Shown here: piece by piece, positions 53,035 to 61,518 of the stretch
Layout of the letters: each line of letters opens with the position of its first letter
How positions within the stretch are numbered: position 1 is the stretch's first letter
DNA from: Sporosarcina gallistercoris
GTDB lineage: Bacteria > Bacillota > Bacilli > Bacillales_A > Planococcaceae
DNA length: 64,000 nucleotides
Direction of reading: 5' to 3'
Assembly (NCBI RefSeq): GCF_014836415.1
Contig: NZ_JACSQY010000001.1
Coordinates: 558,001-622,000 of the forward strand
The notes under the pieces: generated by a model
Told to the model about the DNA's origin: nothing
The model's input: the letters and a program-made list of their open reading frames with translations, nothing else
Database searches by the model: none
Position numbers and translations under genes: made by a program

Positions 53035-53072
53035 CCAAAGACCCCCTAGTTTTTATTTGTCTAGTAATGTAT

Positions 53073-53103
53073 ATTCTACCATGTAAGCGGGTTCAATTGT
53101 CAA
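53073..53103 (-). promoter_or_regulatory. Promoter of the TAXI-TRAP operon
   Basis: Minus strand: perfect -35 TTGACA (53103-53098), 19-bp spacer, -10 TAGAAT (53078-53073). Confidence 0.7.
53082..53095. promoter_or_regulatory. cre site 1 (CcpA) inside the TAXI-TRAP promoter
   Basis: TGTAAGCGGGTTCA matches the cre consensus TGNAANCGNNNNCA at all fixed positions and lies between the -35 and -10, where CcpA binding would repress. Confidence 0.78.
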
Positions 53104-53127
53104 TGGTTTTCAGAAAACAAAATCACT

Positions 53128-53141
53128 TGCAAACGGTTTCA
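53128..53141. promoter_or_regulatory. cre site 2 (CcpA) upstream of the TAXI-TRAP promoter
   Basis: TGCAAACGGTTTCA matches the cre consensus at all fixed positions and is nearly palindromic; it lies 25 bp upstream of the -35. Confidence 0.78.
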
Positions 53142-53154
53142 TAATTGAAAAGTA

Positions 53155-53184
53155 AAAAAGAAAAGAGCGCCGGAGCACCCTTTT
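53155..53184 (-). terminator. Intrinsic terminator of pgpA
   Basis: Minus strand: AAAAGGGTGC-TCCG-GCGCTCTTTT (two G-U pairs) followed by CTTTTTTAC. Confidence 0.85.
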
Positions 53185-53209
53185 CATTCCTTTTTTCCAC
53201 TTCACTACG

Positions 53210-53761
53210 TTACTTTGCCGCATCTTTGACATCTTCAAATGTCAAGCCGGCTTCATCTAAATCCCGAGAACGATGAGCGATGCGAGCGGCGGCACAAGAT
53301 GCGACGCTTGCCACTAAATCATCTAAAAATGTATGGACCTTATTCCCTTTTTTCGTATCCAGATCATTGATAATCCCGACTTTGTTTTTATCCAGGTGAC
53401 CAAAAGTCGTCACTGCAATCGAACCGTACGTGAACACAGCTCCGAGTGCAATCGTTTCATCTACCCCAAAAAGCCCTTCATCCGATTCCACGATTTCTTG
53501 TAACGGTGTTGATAACTTGCCCTGCTCACAAAGTTCGTCAAGCTCGATACCTACTAAAATCGCATGTTGCAGTTCCCGCTTTTTCAGTACATTCACGACC
53601 GAATCCACACATTGTTCCAACTGAAGCTCTTCGTTATAAGGTGCTTGCATTTCATAGACGATTTTCGCGATATCTATCAATTCCACGCCTCGGCGTTGCA
53701 GTGCTTCTTTTGTGGCTGCTGCAATTACTTCCGAACGAACTTTACTCTTTCCATCAAACAT
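53210..53761 (-). CDS. Phosphatidylglycerophosphatase A-like protein (YutG)
   Basis: 183 aa from the ATG at 53761. An all-helical PgpA/YutG-type protein with 'SDEGLFGVDETIALGAVFTY' (cited in part) and 'DDLVASVASCAAARIAH', the conserved acidic and His-rich patches of the family. It is annotated in Bacillus as the phosphatase that makes phosphatidylglycerol from its phosphate. It lacks obvious membrane helices, unlike E. coli PgpA, as do other Firmicute members. Single gene. Confidence 0.8.
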   Translation of the reverse strand: MFDGKSKVRSEVIAAATKEALQRRGVELIDIAKIVYEMQAPYNEELQLEQCVDSVVNVLKKRELQHAILVGIELDELCEQGKLSTPLQEIVESDEGLFGVDETIALGAVFTYGSIAVTTFGHLDKNKVGIINDLDTKKGNKVHTFLDDLVASVASCAAARIAHRSRDLDEAGLTFEDVKDAAK

Positions 53762-53878
53762 GCAGATCATCCCCTTCGTATTCTAACTGTAACAATTTTC
53801 CGTCAATCGTGCACATTATACCCTCTAACGATCGTATGTTACAATCTCTTTGAATAGACACGTGAAGGGGGCAACAAA

Positions 53879-54601
53879 ATGAACTACGGAAAGATCCACG
53901 ATGTTCAATTTTACAGCGAATCACTTCAGGAGGAAATGGAGCTTCTTATTCATCTTCCATATAATTATTCTCCACTCTATAAATACTCCGTGCTTTTCGC
54001 GTCGGACGGAAAAGACTATTTCCAGTACGGAAGAATCGGGAAAGTTATCGATGAATACTTGGATAAAGAGGAAATCGAAAATGTCATCGTGGTCGGCATC
54101 CCATACAAGTCCGTTTCAGAAAGGCGAAGAATGTATCATCCAGATGGCGATCGCCAAAAAGACTATATTCGTTTCCTCGTGCACGAACTCGTTCCATATA
54201 TAGACGAAAATTATCCGACTTACCAAATTGGCGGAGGGCGAGGATTGATCGGCGATTCTTTAGCCGCAACAGTTTCCTTGCAAACCGCATTGCACTATCC
54301 GAATTGCTTTGGAAAAGTCATTCTCCATTCTCCATTTGTAGACGAAAAAGTGCTTAACGCCGTCAATGCAGCTAAAAACCCCTCTGCTCTATCCGTATAT
54401 CATGTAATCGGAACCGGAGAAACCGAGGTTGTAACAACAGTCGATGGGAAGCAAGATTTCTTGACTCCAAATCGAAAACTAAAAAAATTATTTGAGAATA
54501 AAGGATTTCCATACTTCTATGAAGAATTCAATGGGGAGCACACATGGAAATATTGGCAGCCAGATGTGCGACGTGCTGTCCAAATGGTATATGGACAATA
54601 A
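53879..54601 (+). CDS. yjcH: Esterase-family protein YjcH
   Basis: 240 aa alpha/beta hydrolase of the esterase D type. Nucleophile elbow 'IGDSLAATVS' (Ser near residue 127), catalytic His in 'NGEHTWKYW' near the C-terminus, and 'VLFASDGKDYF' at the start of the fold. It matches B. subtilis YjcH, and yjcG and yjcF follow on the same strand. The natural substrate is unknown. Confidence 0.87.
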   Translation: MNYGKIHDVQFYSESLQEEMELLIHLPYNYSPLYKYSVLFASDGKDYFQYGRIGKVIDEYLDKEEIENVIVVGIPYKSVSERRRMYHPDGDRQKDYIRFLVHELVPYIDENYPTYQIGGGRGLIGDSLAATVSLQTALHYPNCFGKVILHSPFVDEKVLNAVNAAKNPSALSVYHVIGTGETEVVTTVDGKQDFLTPNRKLKKLFENKGFPYFYEEFNGEHTWKYWQPDVRRAVQMVYGQ

Positions 54602-54677
54602 CCAATCGGACAATTCCCAACAATTCTGCTATACTTGAAATAAGAATTGTATTTACTTTCCTAAGGAGGTTTTTTTC

Positions 54678-55196
54678 ATGAAATACGGTGTTGTAGCATT
54701 CCCATCAAAAAAATTGCAAGATTTAGCTAATGGATATCGTAAAAGGTACGATCCTCACTATGCTCAGATTACTCCACATATGACTGTAAAAGGTGTTTTT
54801 GATGCGGATGAATCTGAAATCAGAGAAGTCGCTGAAGCGATACGCAATGTAGCAAGGAAACACAAGCCATTTGAACTAAGCGTTTCAAAAGTAAGTACTT
54901 TTGCTCCGATAACGAATACAATTTTTTTCAAAGTTGCGCCCAACGATGACTTACTTGCACTGCACAAAGCACTGAATAACGATGAATTTTTCGGTCCGCT
55001 TCCACAGTACGCGTTTGTTCCTCATATAACGATTGCTCAAAGTCTAACTTCCGGTGAGCATGACGACATTATCGGTCAGCTGAAAATGATTGGTGCAGAT
55101 CACTCTGAAACCATTGATCGCATCCATCTTCTTTATCAGCTTGAGGACGGTTCTTGGACAGTTTACGAAACGTTCCGTCTGCAAGAGGAAAACTGA
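54678..55196 (+). CDS. yjcG: 2H phosphoesterase superfamily protein YjcG
   Basis: 172 aa with the two HxT motifs of the 2H fold, 'PHMTVKG' (about 34-40) and 'PHITIAQ' (about 115-121), which form the catalytic centre in 2'-5' RNA ligase/cyclic phosphodiesterase relatives. AAGGAGG lies 9 nt before the ATG. Its role in vivo is unknown. It is followed by yjcF after one base. Confidence 0.9.
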   Translation: MKYGVVAFPSKKLQDLANGYRKRYDPHYAQITPHMTVKGVFDADESEIREVAEAIRNVARKHKPFELSVSKVSTFAPITNTIFFKVAPNDDLLALHKALNNDEFFGPLPQYAFVPHITIAQSLTSGEHDDIIGQLKMIGADHSETIDRIHLLYQLEDGSWTVYETFRLQEEN

Positions 55197-55197
55197 T

Positions 55198-55638
55198 TTG
55201 TACGAAGTGAAGATTGCCACGTCTGAACAAGAACGTGAAGCTGCATTTACTGTACGGAAGAAAGTATTTGTAGAAGAGCAAGGGGTTCCCTTATCGATGG
55301 AAATTGATGAACATGACCAGACGTCCTCGCATTTTGTCGTTTATGATGGTCCGAAAGCAATCGCTGCCGGTCGTATCAGAAGCATCTCAAGCGAAGTCGG
55401 GAAAGTCGAACGCGTTTGTGTGTTGAAAGAATATCGCGGACAGCATCTCGGCGTGCTGATCATGAATGCTCTGGAGGAACACGCAAAAACGACTGGGATT
55501 CACAAGATCTTGTTGAATGCCCAGTCTTACGCAATTCCTTTTTACGAGAAGCTCGGGTATGGTGTCACTTCACCCGAATTCATGGATGCGGATATTCCTC
55601 ATCGCGCGATGGAGAAACAAATCGACTTATCACTTTAG
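55198..55638 (+). CDS. yjcF: GNAT family acetyltransferase YjcF
   Basis: 146 aa from the TTG at 55198, preceded by AGAGGAAA inside yjcG; the longer frame from 55090 overlaps yjcG and is not family-like. The GNAT acetyl-CoA motif 'VLKEYRGQHLGVLIM' (about 78-92) and 'NAQSYAIPFYEKLGY' are clear. It belongs to the ElaA/YjcF group. The substrate is unknown. Confidence 0.88.
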   Translation: MYEVKIATSEQEREAAFTVRKKVFVEEQGVPLSMEIDEHDQTSSHFVVYDGPKAIAAGRIRSISSEVGKVERVCVLKEYRGQHLGVLIMNALEEHAKTTGIHKILLNAQSYAIPFYEKLGYGVTSPEFMDADIPHRAMEKQIDLSL

Positions 55639-55644
55639 AATAGC

Positions 55645-55682
55645 AAAAAGACCCATTCCGTTTAAGGTTTGGGTCTTTTTTG
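55645..55682. terminator. Bidirectional terminator after yjcHGF
   Basis: AAAAAGACCCA ... TGGGTCTTTTT, usable by yjcHGF (+) and the convergent 103-aa gene (-). Confidence 0.9.
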
Positions 55683-55699
55683 TTTGTTTAGAACGCCTA

Positions 55700-56011
55700 T
55701 TATACGTATTCGTTTATGGCCATCCCTTTACCGACGACAGCAGCTACTTGTTTGGAAAGCATTGTTGGATTTGGCTGGATAAACCCTTTTTTAGCTGGAG
55801 GCAAGGGTTGTTGCTGATTCGCTTCTTCACCAAACTCCCATTCAGAATTCCTCTCCCGCTCACGGCGAAGGACCTTTTGCCATTCGTCGTATTCTGTTTG
55901 TAATTTCACAGATTGGACTCTGTCAATATATGCAAAAGATGGTGAAGCGTTTTCCATACGATTTGCATATATTTGTGATTGGATGTTCTGAATCGGCAGT
56001 AGGTAACCCAT
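55700..56011 (-). CDS. Hypothetical protein beside spoVIF
   Basis: 103 aa from the ATG at 56011, with AAGGTGGAGG just upstream; a GTG three codons earlier is possible. No membrane helix. It is hydrophilic, with Tyr/Gln-rich N-terminus and a charged middle ('WQKVLRRERERNSEWEFGEE'). I do not recognise a family. It follows spoVIF on the same strand by 73 nt, so a sporulation link is possible. Confidence 0.65.
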   Translation of the reverse strand: MGYLLPIQNIQSQIYANRMENASPSFAYIDRVQSVKLQTEYDEWQKVLRRERERNSEWEFGEEANQQQPLPPAKKGFIQPNPTMLSKQVAAVVGKGMAINEYV

Positions 56012-56084
56012 TGCCTCCACCTTCTTCCTAGTTTAAGTTAATACTCTGCTTTACCCGACTTCCGGAATATCTAAACCTCTTTTT

Positions 56085-56336
56085 TTATTTCCCTAGCATT
56101 CTTTGAATGTCAGCTATATTGACAGGCTGGCCACTGGAAACGAGTGATTTGACGAGTTCGTCTTCCAAATGCTGAGGGACATTCTTATTCGCAAGCATTC
56201 CCACATTTTGAATAATTCTCCTCACTTGACGTTCATCTTTAAAATCTGCATGTTGGATTGCATTTGCGAGAGCAAATACTTCAGTCATCGGTACACCGGT
56301 TTTTGATTCTATTTTCTTGAAGAAGGAGTCATTCAT
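56085..56336 (-). CDS. spoVIF: Stage VI sporulation protein F
   Basis: 83 aa from the ATG at 56336. The sequence follows B. subtilis SpoVIF (YjcC): 'FFKKIESKTGVPMTEVFALA' then 'DFKDERQVRRIIQNVGMLAN' and a C-terminal helix. SpoVIF acts in the mother cell on late coat assembly together with GerE (known). It is cotranscribed with yjcZ (21 nt apart). yjcF-G-H lie nearby, as in B. subtilis. Confidence 0.88.
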   Translation of the reverse strand: MNDSFFKKIESKTGVPMTEVFALANAIQHADFKDERQVRRIIQNVGMLANKNVPQHLEDELVKSLVSSGQPVNIADIQRMLGK

Positions 56337-56357
56337 ACTCCTATTCCCCCCTCTCAT

Positions 56358-56498
56358 TTAGCAGAACGTACTACCAACAATAATCAGTAAGATGAACAAT
56401 ACAACGAGCAATACGAACGTAGAGCCGCCACCTTGGTTGCAGCCGCGGTCATATGCACCTTCATAACGCGGTTCTCCATAGCAATAGTTTCCATACAT
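56358..56498 (-). CDS. yjcZ: YjcZ family sporulation protein
   Basis: 46 aa. A short Tyr/Gly-rich N-terminus ('MYGNYCYGEPRYEG') followed by the single hydrophobic segment 'FVLLVVLFILLIIVGSTF', the hallmark of YjcZ-type sporulation peptides. The frame is open much further upstream, but GGGGGGAT 8-9 nt before this ATG decides the start. It precedes spoVIF. Confidence 0.88.
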   Translation of the reverse strand: MYGNYCYGEPRYEGAYDRGCNQGGGSTFVLLVVLFILLIIVGSTFC

Positions 56499-56586
56499 AA
56501 GAAAATCCCCCCTCTCTTCCCTGTATCCTATGCAAGAACACAGCGAAGCGGGCGGGACATTTGCATATTTATTTTCAGTTGACGAT

Positions 56587-56949
56587 TCAGATGGAGCCCT
56601 TTGACTTAAAAATGAGGGAAGCGACAAAACCGAAAATGATGGCTGCACTAATTCCCGAACTTGTCACTTCAAACATCCCTGTCAGTACACCGATGATTCC
56701 ATGTCGCTCAGCCTCAGCAAGCGCACCATGCGTCAGAGCATTCCCGAAAGACGTAATAGGAATGGTTGCCCCTGTTCCAGCAAAATCAATCAGCGGCTCA
56801 TAAAGTCCGAAGCCATCCAAAATGGAACCAGCTACGACGAGTGTGCAAAGAGTATGTGCTGGGGTGAGTTTACCGACATCCATCATCAACTGACCGATGA
56901 CACAAATGAGTCCGCCGACTATAAAACTTGTTATAAATATGGATAGCAA
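56587..56949 (-). CDS. spoVAE: Stage V sporulation protein AE (SpoVAEb)
   Basis: 120 aa, TTG start with only a weak ribosome binding site, 10 nt after spoVAD; translation may be coupled. Membrane protein with 'GGLICVIGQLMMD' and 'GATIPITSFGNALTHGALAE', motifs it shares with SpoVAC. Part of the SpoVA channel that moves Ca-dipicolinate into the forespore and out at germination (known). Confidence 0.92.
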   Translation of the reverse strand: MLSIFITSFIVGGLICVIGQLMMDVGKLTPAHTLCTLVVAGSILDGFGLYEPLIDFAGTGATIPITSFGNALTHGALAEAERHGIIGVLTGMFEVTSSGISAAIIFGFVASLIFKSKGSI

Positions 56950-56959
56950 TTCACATCAC

Positions 56960-57967
56960 TCATTTCATTTGGATTTCCACTGCATGCGCTATGCAGGGAA
57001 TCGTATCGCCTTGCTGATACGAAAGCGGAGACATTAAGGAGCCTGTTGCAATCAGTAATACGCGTTTATATGTTCCAGATAGGAGCTTATCGTAAACTTC
57101 AGAGAAATAAGCGGAGGAAGAACAACCTGAACCACTGGCTCCTGCAAGGAATTCAGGGTGCTTGCCATAATATTCAGCACCCGCATCACGGAACGTACTT
57201 GAAACGTTATATTCCCACCGATCCAGCAGCGTTTTGAACAACTCGAAGCCGATTTTCCCTAAATCACCCGTCATGATCAAATCGTAATCTTCAAGTTTCG
57301 TGCCGTGACCTTCCAAGTGACGTTTAAATGTATCCGCTGCTGCAGGTGCCATCGCAGCCCCCATATTTAATGGATCTGTCAGACCAAGATCCGTTACTAT
57401 CCCAATTGTTCCACAAGCAATAATCGGAGCTCCTTCTATATAAGGGATTACCGTTGCTGCTCCTGCTGCACTTGCAGTCCATTGTGCTGTGGCGCCTTTT
57501 TGACTTCCATATTGAAGTGGATAACGAAATTGACGTTCAATAGCGTTATGCTGACTGGAAGACCCAGCGACTATTAGTTCAGCCATACCGGACTCCGTTA
57601 ATAATGCAGCCATCAATAACGAAGAAATGGACGTAGCACAAGCAGAAAACATCCCGATATACGGGACCCCGATGGTGCTGGCCGCAAAGTTGGATGGAGT
57701 CATTTCATTCACTAAATCTCCCATCAATACAAATTCCGCATCCCCCGGGGTTTTGTCCAGCTTGCTCAGTGCAATCATGCACGCATCTTCCATCATCTTT
57801 GCGTGACCTTGCTCATTCGTCTTCAATCCACAGCGTTCGTCATCATAATTCTTATCCGCGTATTTGGCAAAAGGACTCTTCTTCATCTCCAAAGGCCCTA
57901 CCGTAACACCAGTTGACGCGATGACGGGTTTGGATGCAAATGTCAGTAACCCTCGTTTGTTCACCAA
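56960..57967 (-). CDS. spoVAD: Stage V sporulation protein AD
   Basis: 335 aa, start TTG at 57967 or GTG at 57964 after TAGGAG. Thiolase-like fold with 'FSACATSISSLLMAALLTE' and 'GASGSGCSSSAYF'. It binds dipicolinic acid on the inner membrane of the spore (known). It overlaps spoVAC by 7 nt. Confidence 0.95.
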   Translation of the reverse strand: MVNKRGLLTFASKPVIASTGVTVGPLEMKKSPFAKYADKNYDDERCGLKTNEQGHAKMMEDACMIALSKLDKTPGDAEFVLMGDLVNEMTPSNFAASTIGVPYIGMFSACATSISSLLMAALLTESGMAELIVAGSSSQHNAIERQFRYPLQYGSQKGATAQWTASAAGAATVIPYIEGAPIIACGTIGIVTDLGLTDPLNMGAAMAPAAADTFKRHLEGHGTKLEDYDLIMTGDLGKIGFELFKTLLDRWEYNVSSTFRDAGAEYYGKHPEFLAGASGSGCSSSAYFSEVYDKLLSGTYKRVLLIATGSLMSPLSYQQGDTIPCIAHAVEIQMK

Positions 57968-58416
57968 GATACCACTCCTAATCCAACAAGTATCGTTTTA
58001 ATGAGAGCGACTACAAATGCGGAAAAAACTCCATATATAATGACCGATCCTGCCAGTTTGAACATATTTCCTCCGACACCTAATACGTATCCTTCTGATT
58101 TGTGTTCAATCGCTGATGAAATCATTGCATTACCAAACCCGGTAATTGGTACAGCACTGCCTGCACCACCGACTTGCGCTATTTTTTTATAGTAGCCGAA
58201 TCCGGTCAATAGCATGGATACAAAAATCATAGTAGCAACCGTCGGATTACTTGCGGTACGTTCTGTGAAATCAAAGAAAATGATATAAAAAAGTGCTACG
58301 AATTGGCTGATAAAACAAATGAAGCCTCCCACTAAGAATGCTGCGATGCAATTCTTCACATATTTTGGTTTAGGAGTAATCTGTTGTTCCAATTGCTGGT
58401 ACTTTTTTTCATCCAT
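57961..58416 (-). CDS. spoVAC: Stage V sporulation protein AC
   Basis: 151 aa with four membrane helices and 'GAGSAVPITGFGNAMISSAI', similar to SpoVAE. SpoVAC behaves as a mechanosensitive channel in B. subtilis (known). Its ATG overlaps the stop codon of the lipoprotein gene as TAATG. Confidence 0.95.
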   Translation of the reverse strand: MDEKKYQQLEQQITPKPKYVKNCIAAFLVGGFICFISQFVALFYIIFFDFTERTASNPTVATMIFVSMLLTGFGYYKKIAQVGGAGSAVPITGFGNAMISSAIEHKSEGYVLGVGGNMFKLAGSVIIYGVFSAFVVALIKTILVGLGVVSW

Positions 58417-58817
58417 TACGTCTCTTCCTTTACTAATGCACTAATTTTTTTCATCTTCTCTTCATAGTTCTGTTCATTCTCTTTTTCGATCAACTTGTTT
58501 GTTTCCAGCAAAACTTTACTATCAGCGGATACCGTAACATTTAGATCCGGATACATTTCTTCCAGTTCTTTTGAGAGTTCCTTTGCAATTTTACGCTTCT
58601 TGAATCTTTCAAAAGTATTCACACGCAATCCAGCAATCAGCCGATCCTTGTGGATAAGCACGACCGCATTTTTAATACGCTTATCTTCTTTCAATAACTT
58701 TTCTACTTGCTGGTAATCCTGATCTGTTGTATTGACGGTTTTGAAACCAATCGATGTCGAACACCCCGCCAGCAATACGAGGATGAATACAAGGGGCAGT
58801 AATTTTCGGATTGTCAT
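58416..58817 (-). CDS. YhcN/YlaJ family sporulation lipoprotein
   Basis: 133 aa from the ATG at 58817 (AGGAGG only 2-3 nt upstream; no better start is seen). Lipobox 'LLAGC' (C19), then a domain with 'RIKNAVVLIHKDRLIAGLRV' as in YhcN/YlaJ spore lipoproteins. It is the first gene of an operon with spoVAC-AD-AEb, an arrangement also known from spoVA clusters with yhcN. Confidence 0.85.
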   Translation of the reverse strand: MTIRKLLPLVFILVLLAGCSTSIGFKTVNTTDQDYQQVEKLLKEDKRIKNAVVLIHKDRLIAGLRVNTFERFKKRKIAKELSKELEEMYPDLNVTVSADSKVLLETNKLIEKENEQNYEEKMKKISALVKEET

Positions 58818-58940
58818 CCCCTCCTTTTTCACCAGTATGTCTGATTGTCTTACATTTTATTCATAACGGTTCAAGCGCCCTGTCAATAGGTTGTGACCCG
58901 CCATAAGGTATAGAGAACAAACGAGAGGAGGAAATAATCA

Positions 58941-59480
58941 ATGAGTTGTGGATGTGGAAAGAACGAAAATACGGGGGATAAGGTGAATCCGATTCAAGGA
59001 CACTGTGTTTGTGAGGCAGTCCGCTTCATTAAACGCCTTCAAGACACGCACACTGACGACGATTGCTTCGACTGCGATACAGACTGCTTCATGAGACCGC
59101 TTGGCAGTCTAGTAAACCCAGCAAATGAGCGCTTCAATACACGTGTGTTTTCATTGCTGACTGAAGACGGTGATTTCTTTAAAGCGATGTACCGTCCGAA
59201 AAGCCATACCCATCATGGTATCAATTGTTTCTCTGTATTCTTTAGAGTACAAAACATTTTTGACAATTGCTGCGCTACCTTGATGGTACTTGAGCCGCTA
59301 GACAAAGACGGAAAACCGGTCGATATCATCGATTGTGGTAAAGTAAACCTTGAAAAGCTTTGCAAAGTTGAGCGTTTCAGAGCAACTAAATCTTGTATCA
59401 CGGTCGACTTGAATTGTTTCTGCGCAATCCAATGTATCAAAGATACATTCGTCACGCAGTGTTCAACAACACCAGCATAA
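58941..59480 (+). CDS. cotZ: Spore coat protein CotZ/CotY family
   Basis: 179 aa, Cys-rich ('MSCGCGKNE', 'CFDCDTDCF', 'DLNCFCAIQC'), with the conserved 'FMRPLG' and 'FFRVQNIFDNCCATLMVLEP'. CotY and CotZ form disulfide-linked crystalline layers of the outer coat/crust (known). Only one copy is present here, so CotY and CotZ cannot be told apart. Expected to be controlled by sigma-K. AGAGGAGG lies 9 nt before the ATG. Confidence 0.92.
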   Translation: MSCGCGKNENTGDKVNPIQGHCVCEAVRFIKRLQDTHTDDDCFDCDTDCFMRPLGSLVNPANERFNTRVFSLLTEDGDFFKAMYRPKSHTHHGINCFSVFFRVQNIFDNCCATLMVLEPLDKDGKPVDIIDCGKVNLEKLCKVERFRATKSCITVDLNCFCAIQCIKDTFVTQCSTTPA

Positions 59481-59501
59481 GCATCACCCCCGCGATGCGC
59501 G

Positions 59502-59536
59502 AAAAGAGGACTGCCCCCTTGGGCAGTCCTCTTTTT
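59502..59536 (+). terminator. Intrinsic terminator of cotZ
   Basis: AAAAGAGGACTGCCC-loop-GGGCAGTCCTCTTTTT; perfect 15-bp stem. Confidence 0.95.
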
Positions 59537-59544
59537 ATTTGTAC

Positions 59545-59576
59545 AAAAAACGCCTCAGACTCGTTAGCCTGAGGCG
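59545..59576 (-). terminator. Intrinsic terminator of the cotO-like gene
   Basis: Minus strand: CGCCTCAG ... CTGAGGCG followed by TTTTTT. Confidence 0.9.
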
Positions 59577-59583
59577 CGTTATT

Positions 59584-60003
59584 TCATGAAAACGGTGTCC
59601 CTTTCCAGAACACTTCTTCGATTTCCTGCAAGTTCAGCGTACGGATCTCGTTTAAATCTTTGCTTTCTTGTTTCACTTCTATCGCAATCTGAGAATCAGT
59701 CATCGCAGAAATGCCGCCTGTCAATAATTGACCGTTCACCAAAAATTGGAGTGGCCGATATGCATTGCGGGGGAATGGTTCAGCTAAGTAACGCAACCTT
59801 TTCACGATTGGAGAATCTTCCGATGCTTCTTTCGCCTTAAGCGGCACTGATTCTTCTTGCAATGACTCATTCTGTTCCATCAGCTCAGGATCATTACCTG
59901 ACCAATAAATGGACGTACTCTCGTCTTTCACAACTTCCACAATCGATACCATAGGGGATCCGTCGATAAAAAGCAGAGGAACTTGAAGTGAAATATGCGC
60001 CAC
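59584..60003 (-). CDS. cotO: Spore coat protein CotO-like
   Basis: 139 aa with a GTG start; the frame is closed by a stop six codons upstream. The N-terminal half is variable and acidic. The C-terminal half 'YRPLQFLVNGQLLTGGISAM ... IRTLNLQEIEEV' resembles the conserved C-terminal region of CotO (YjbX). Its place next to cotZ matches B. subtilis (cotO-cotZ), though here the two genes converge. CotO helps assemble the outer coat and crust (known). Confidence 0.68.
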   Translation of the reverse strand: MAHISLQVPLLFIDGSPMVSIVEVVKDESTSIYWSGNDPELMEQNESLQEESVPLKAKEASEDSPIVKRLRYLAEPFPRNAYRPLQFLVNGQLLTGGISAMTDSQIAIEVKQESKDLNEIRTLNLQEIEEVFWKGTPFS

Positions 60004-60051
60004 ATCCTTTTTACTGCATTATATGCAACATCTGCCCATGCGTGACTGAAG

Positions 60052-61425
60052 TTATAGAAGGTTGATGAATGTAGTCGCCAACCCTAAGTAGATTAAAATA
60101 CTGATCAGATCATTCAATGTCGTAATGAATGGACCTGAAGCAACGGCCGGGTCTATTTTCATTTTGTGCATGAACAAAGGGATGAATGACCCGGAAATAG
60201 TTGCCGCAAAAATCGATACGAAAATCGCTGCTCCGACCAGCATTCCGATAACCAATTCGTGTTTCCAGAAAAAGATCAAACCGATGACAAAAACTCCGCA
60301 TATGAATCCTGTGATCAGTCCGGTACCCGCTTCTCTTATCAATAACTTCATCTTGCTTTCATCTTCTATATCTCGTGTGGCAATACCTCTAACGGCAACG
60401 GCGAGTGCTTGGGTACCACTGTTTCCAGCAGTTCCTGCAATTAAAGGAATGAATGCAGCGAGTAACGCCACTTGGGAAATGGTATCCGTAAACATATCAA
60501 TTAAATTCGCCGTAATCATCCCGAGTATAAGTAAGATAATAAGCCATGGCACTCGTTTCTTTGCTGCAGACAACGAGTTTTTGTCAAATGTATCCATATT
60601 TGATACACCGGCTAGTTTCGAGTAGTCATCCGATGCTTCTTCTTCGAGGATGTCGAGCACATCATCGACTGTAACAATTCCAAGTATATGCTGCTGAAAA
60701 TCCACGACTGGTACAGCAAGCAGGTTATAGTCCTGCGTGGTCCGGGCGACGTCTTCCTGATCATCGGACACAAGTACGCTTACGACACGTTCATTCATGA
60801 TGGAGTTGATCAAGACATCTTCCTCAGAGGTGATCAAGTCACGCAACGAAACAACCCCTGTTAGACGGTTGTCTTCGTCCACAACAAAGACGTAGTAGAT
60901 CGTTTCAGCACTTGGAGCTTGAATGCGCAAAATATTCATCGCAGATCGAACCGTGGAATTCTGGGGAATCGTTACGTATTCCGTAGTCATGATCGATCCA
61001 GCAGTGTGCTCTTCGTAATGCAAGAGTTCCTTGATTTGATCCGCTGCTTCTTTGTCCATGAGCGTTAAATAGCTGACGCTTTGAGACTTATCGAGTTCTT
61101 TCAGGACATCGACCGCGTTATCCACGAACATGTAAGAAATCATCTCAGCGGCATACGTCGCCTCCATCTCCTGAAGGAACTCTTCGTATTCATCTTCGTC
61201 AATTTCACTTGTTTCAAAAATCTCCGCCATTTCTTTCGGACTTAGGAAATAGTACATCGTTTTCCGAAGTTCAGGTCCTGCTTCTTCATAGAAGATTGCG
61301 CGATCGTAAGGATGGAGTAGCAAATATTCATCACGGAACGCTTTAATATCTTGCCGCTCTAAATCTTCTCTTAGCTTCTCTTCATCGAAATCCACTTCAT
61401 CTTTGCGGTCCTCTGTTGTTTCCAT
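60052..61425 (-). CDS. mgtE: Magnesium transporter MgtE
   Basis: 457 aa from the ATG at 61425. An N-terminal helical domain (about 15-125), two CBS domains (about 130-255), a connecting helix and five membrane helices with the pore signature 'GTAGNSGTQALAVAVRGIA' and 'GAAIFVSIFAATISGSFIPL'. A Mg2+-gated channel (known). Only 93 bp separate it from the divergent prpE, so an M-box riboswitch does not fit. Confidence 0.95.
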   Translation of the reverse strand: METTEDRKDEVDFDEEKLREDLERQDIKAFRDEYLLLHPYDRAIFYEEAGPELRKTMYYFLSPKEMAEIFETSEIDEDEYEEFLQEMEATYAAEMISYMFVDNAVDVLKELDKSQSVSYLTLMDKEAADQIKELLHYEEHTAGSIMTTEYVTIPQNSTVRSAMNILRIQAPSAETIYYVFVVDEDNRLTGVVSLRDLITSEEDVLINSIMNERVVSVLVSDDQEDVARTTQDYNLLAVPVVDFQQHILGIVTVDDVLDILEEEASDDYSKLAGVSNMDTFDKNSLSAAKKRVPWLIILLILGMITANLIDMFTDTISQVALLAAFIPLIAGTAGNSGTQALAVAVRGIATRDIEDESKMKLLIREAGTGLITGFICGVFVIGLIFFWKHELVIGMLVGAAIFVSIFAATISGSFIPLFMHKMKIDPAVASGPFITTLNDLISILIYLGLATTFINLL

Positions 61426-61518
61426 TTTGCTACACCTTCCTTTCTTTTCGCCAATTGGCACTACTCCTGTATACTACTTGTGTGCTTTACAAATACTTCG
61501 TAAAAAGGAGTGTATCAT

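Noticed and set aside
55090..55197. N-terminal extension of YjcF
   Set aside because: It overlaps yjcG in another frame; the TTG at 55198 with AGAGGAAA before it gives the normal family length.
61426..61518. M-box magnesium riboswitch before mgtE
   Set aside because: The gap to the divergent prpE is only about 90 bp, too short for the aptamer, and no M-box blocks are seen.
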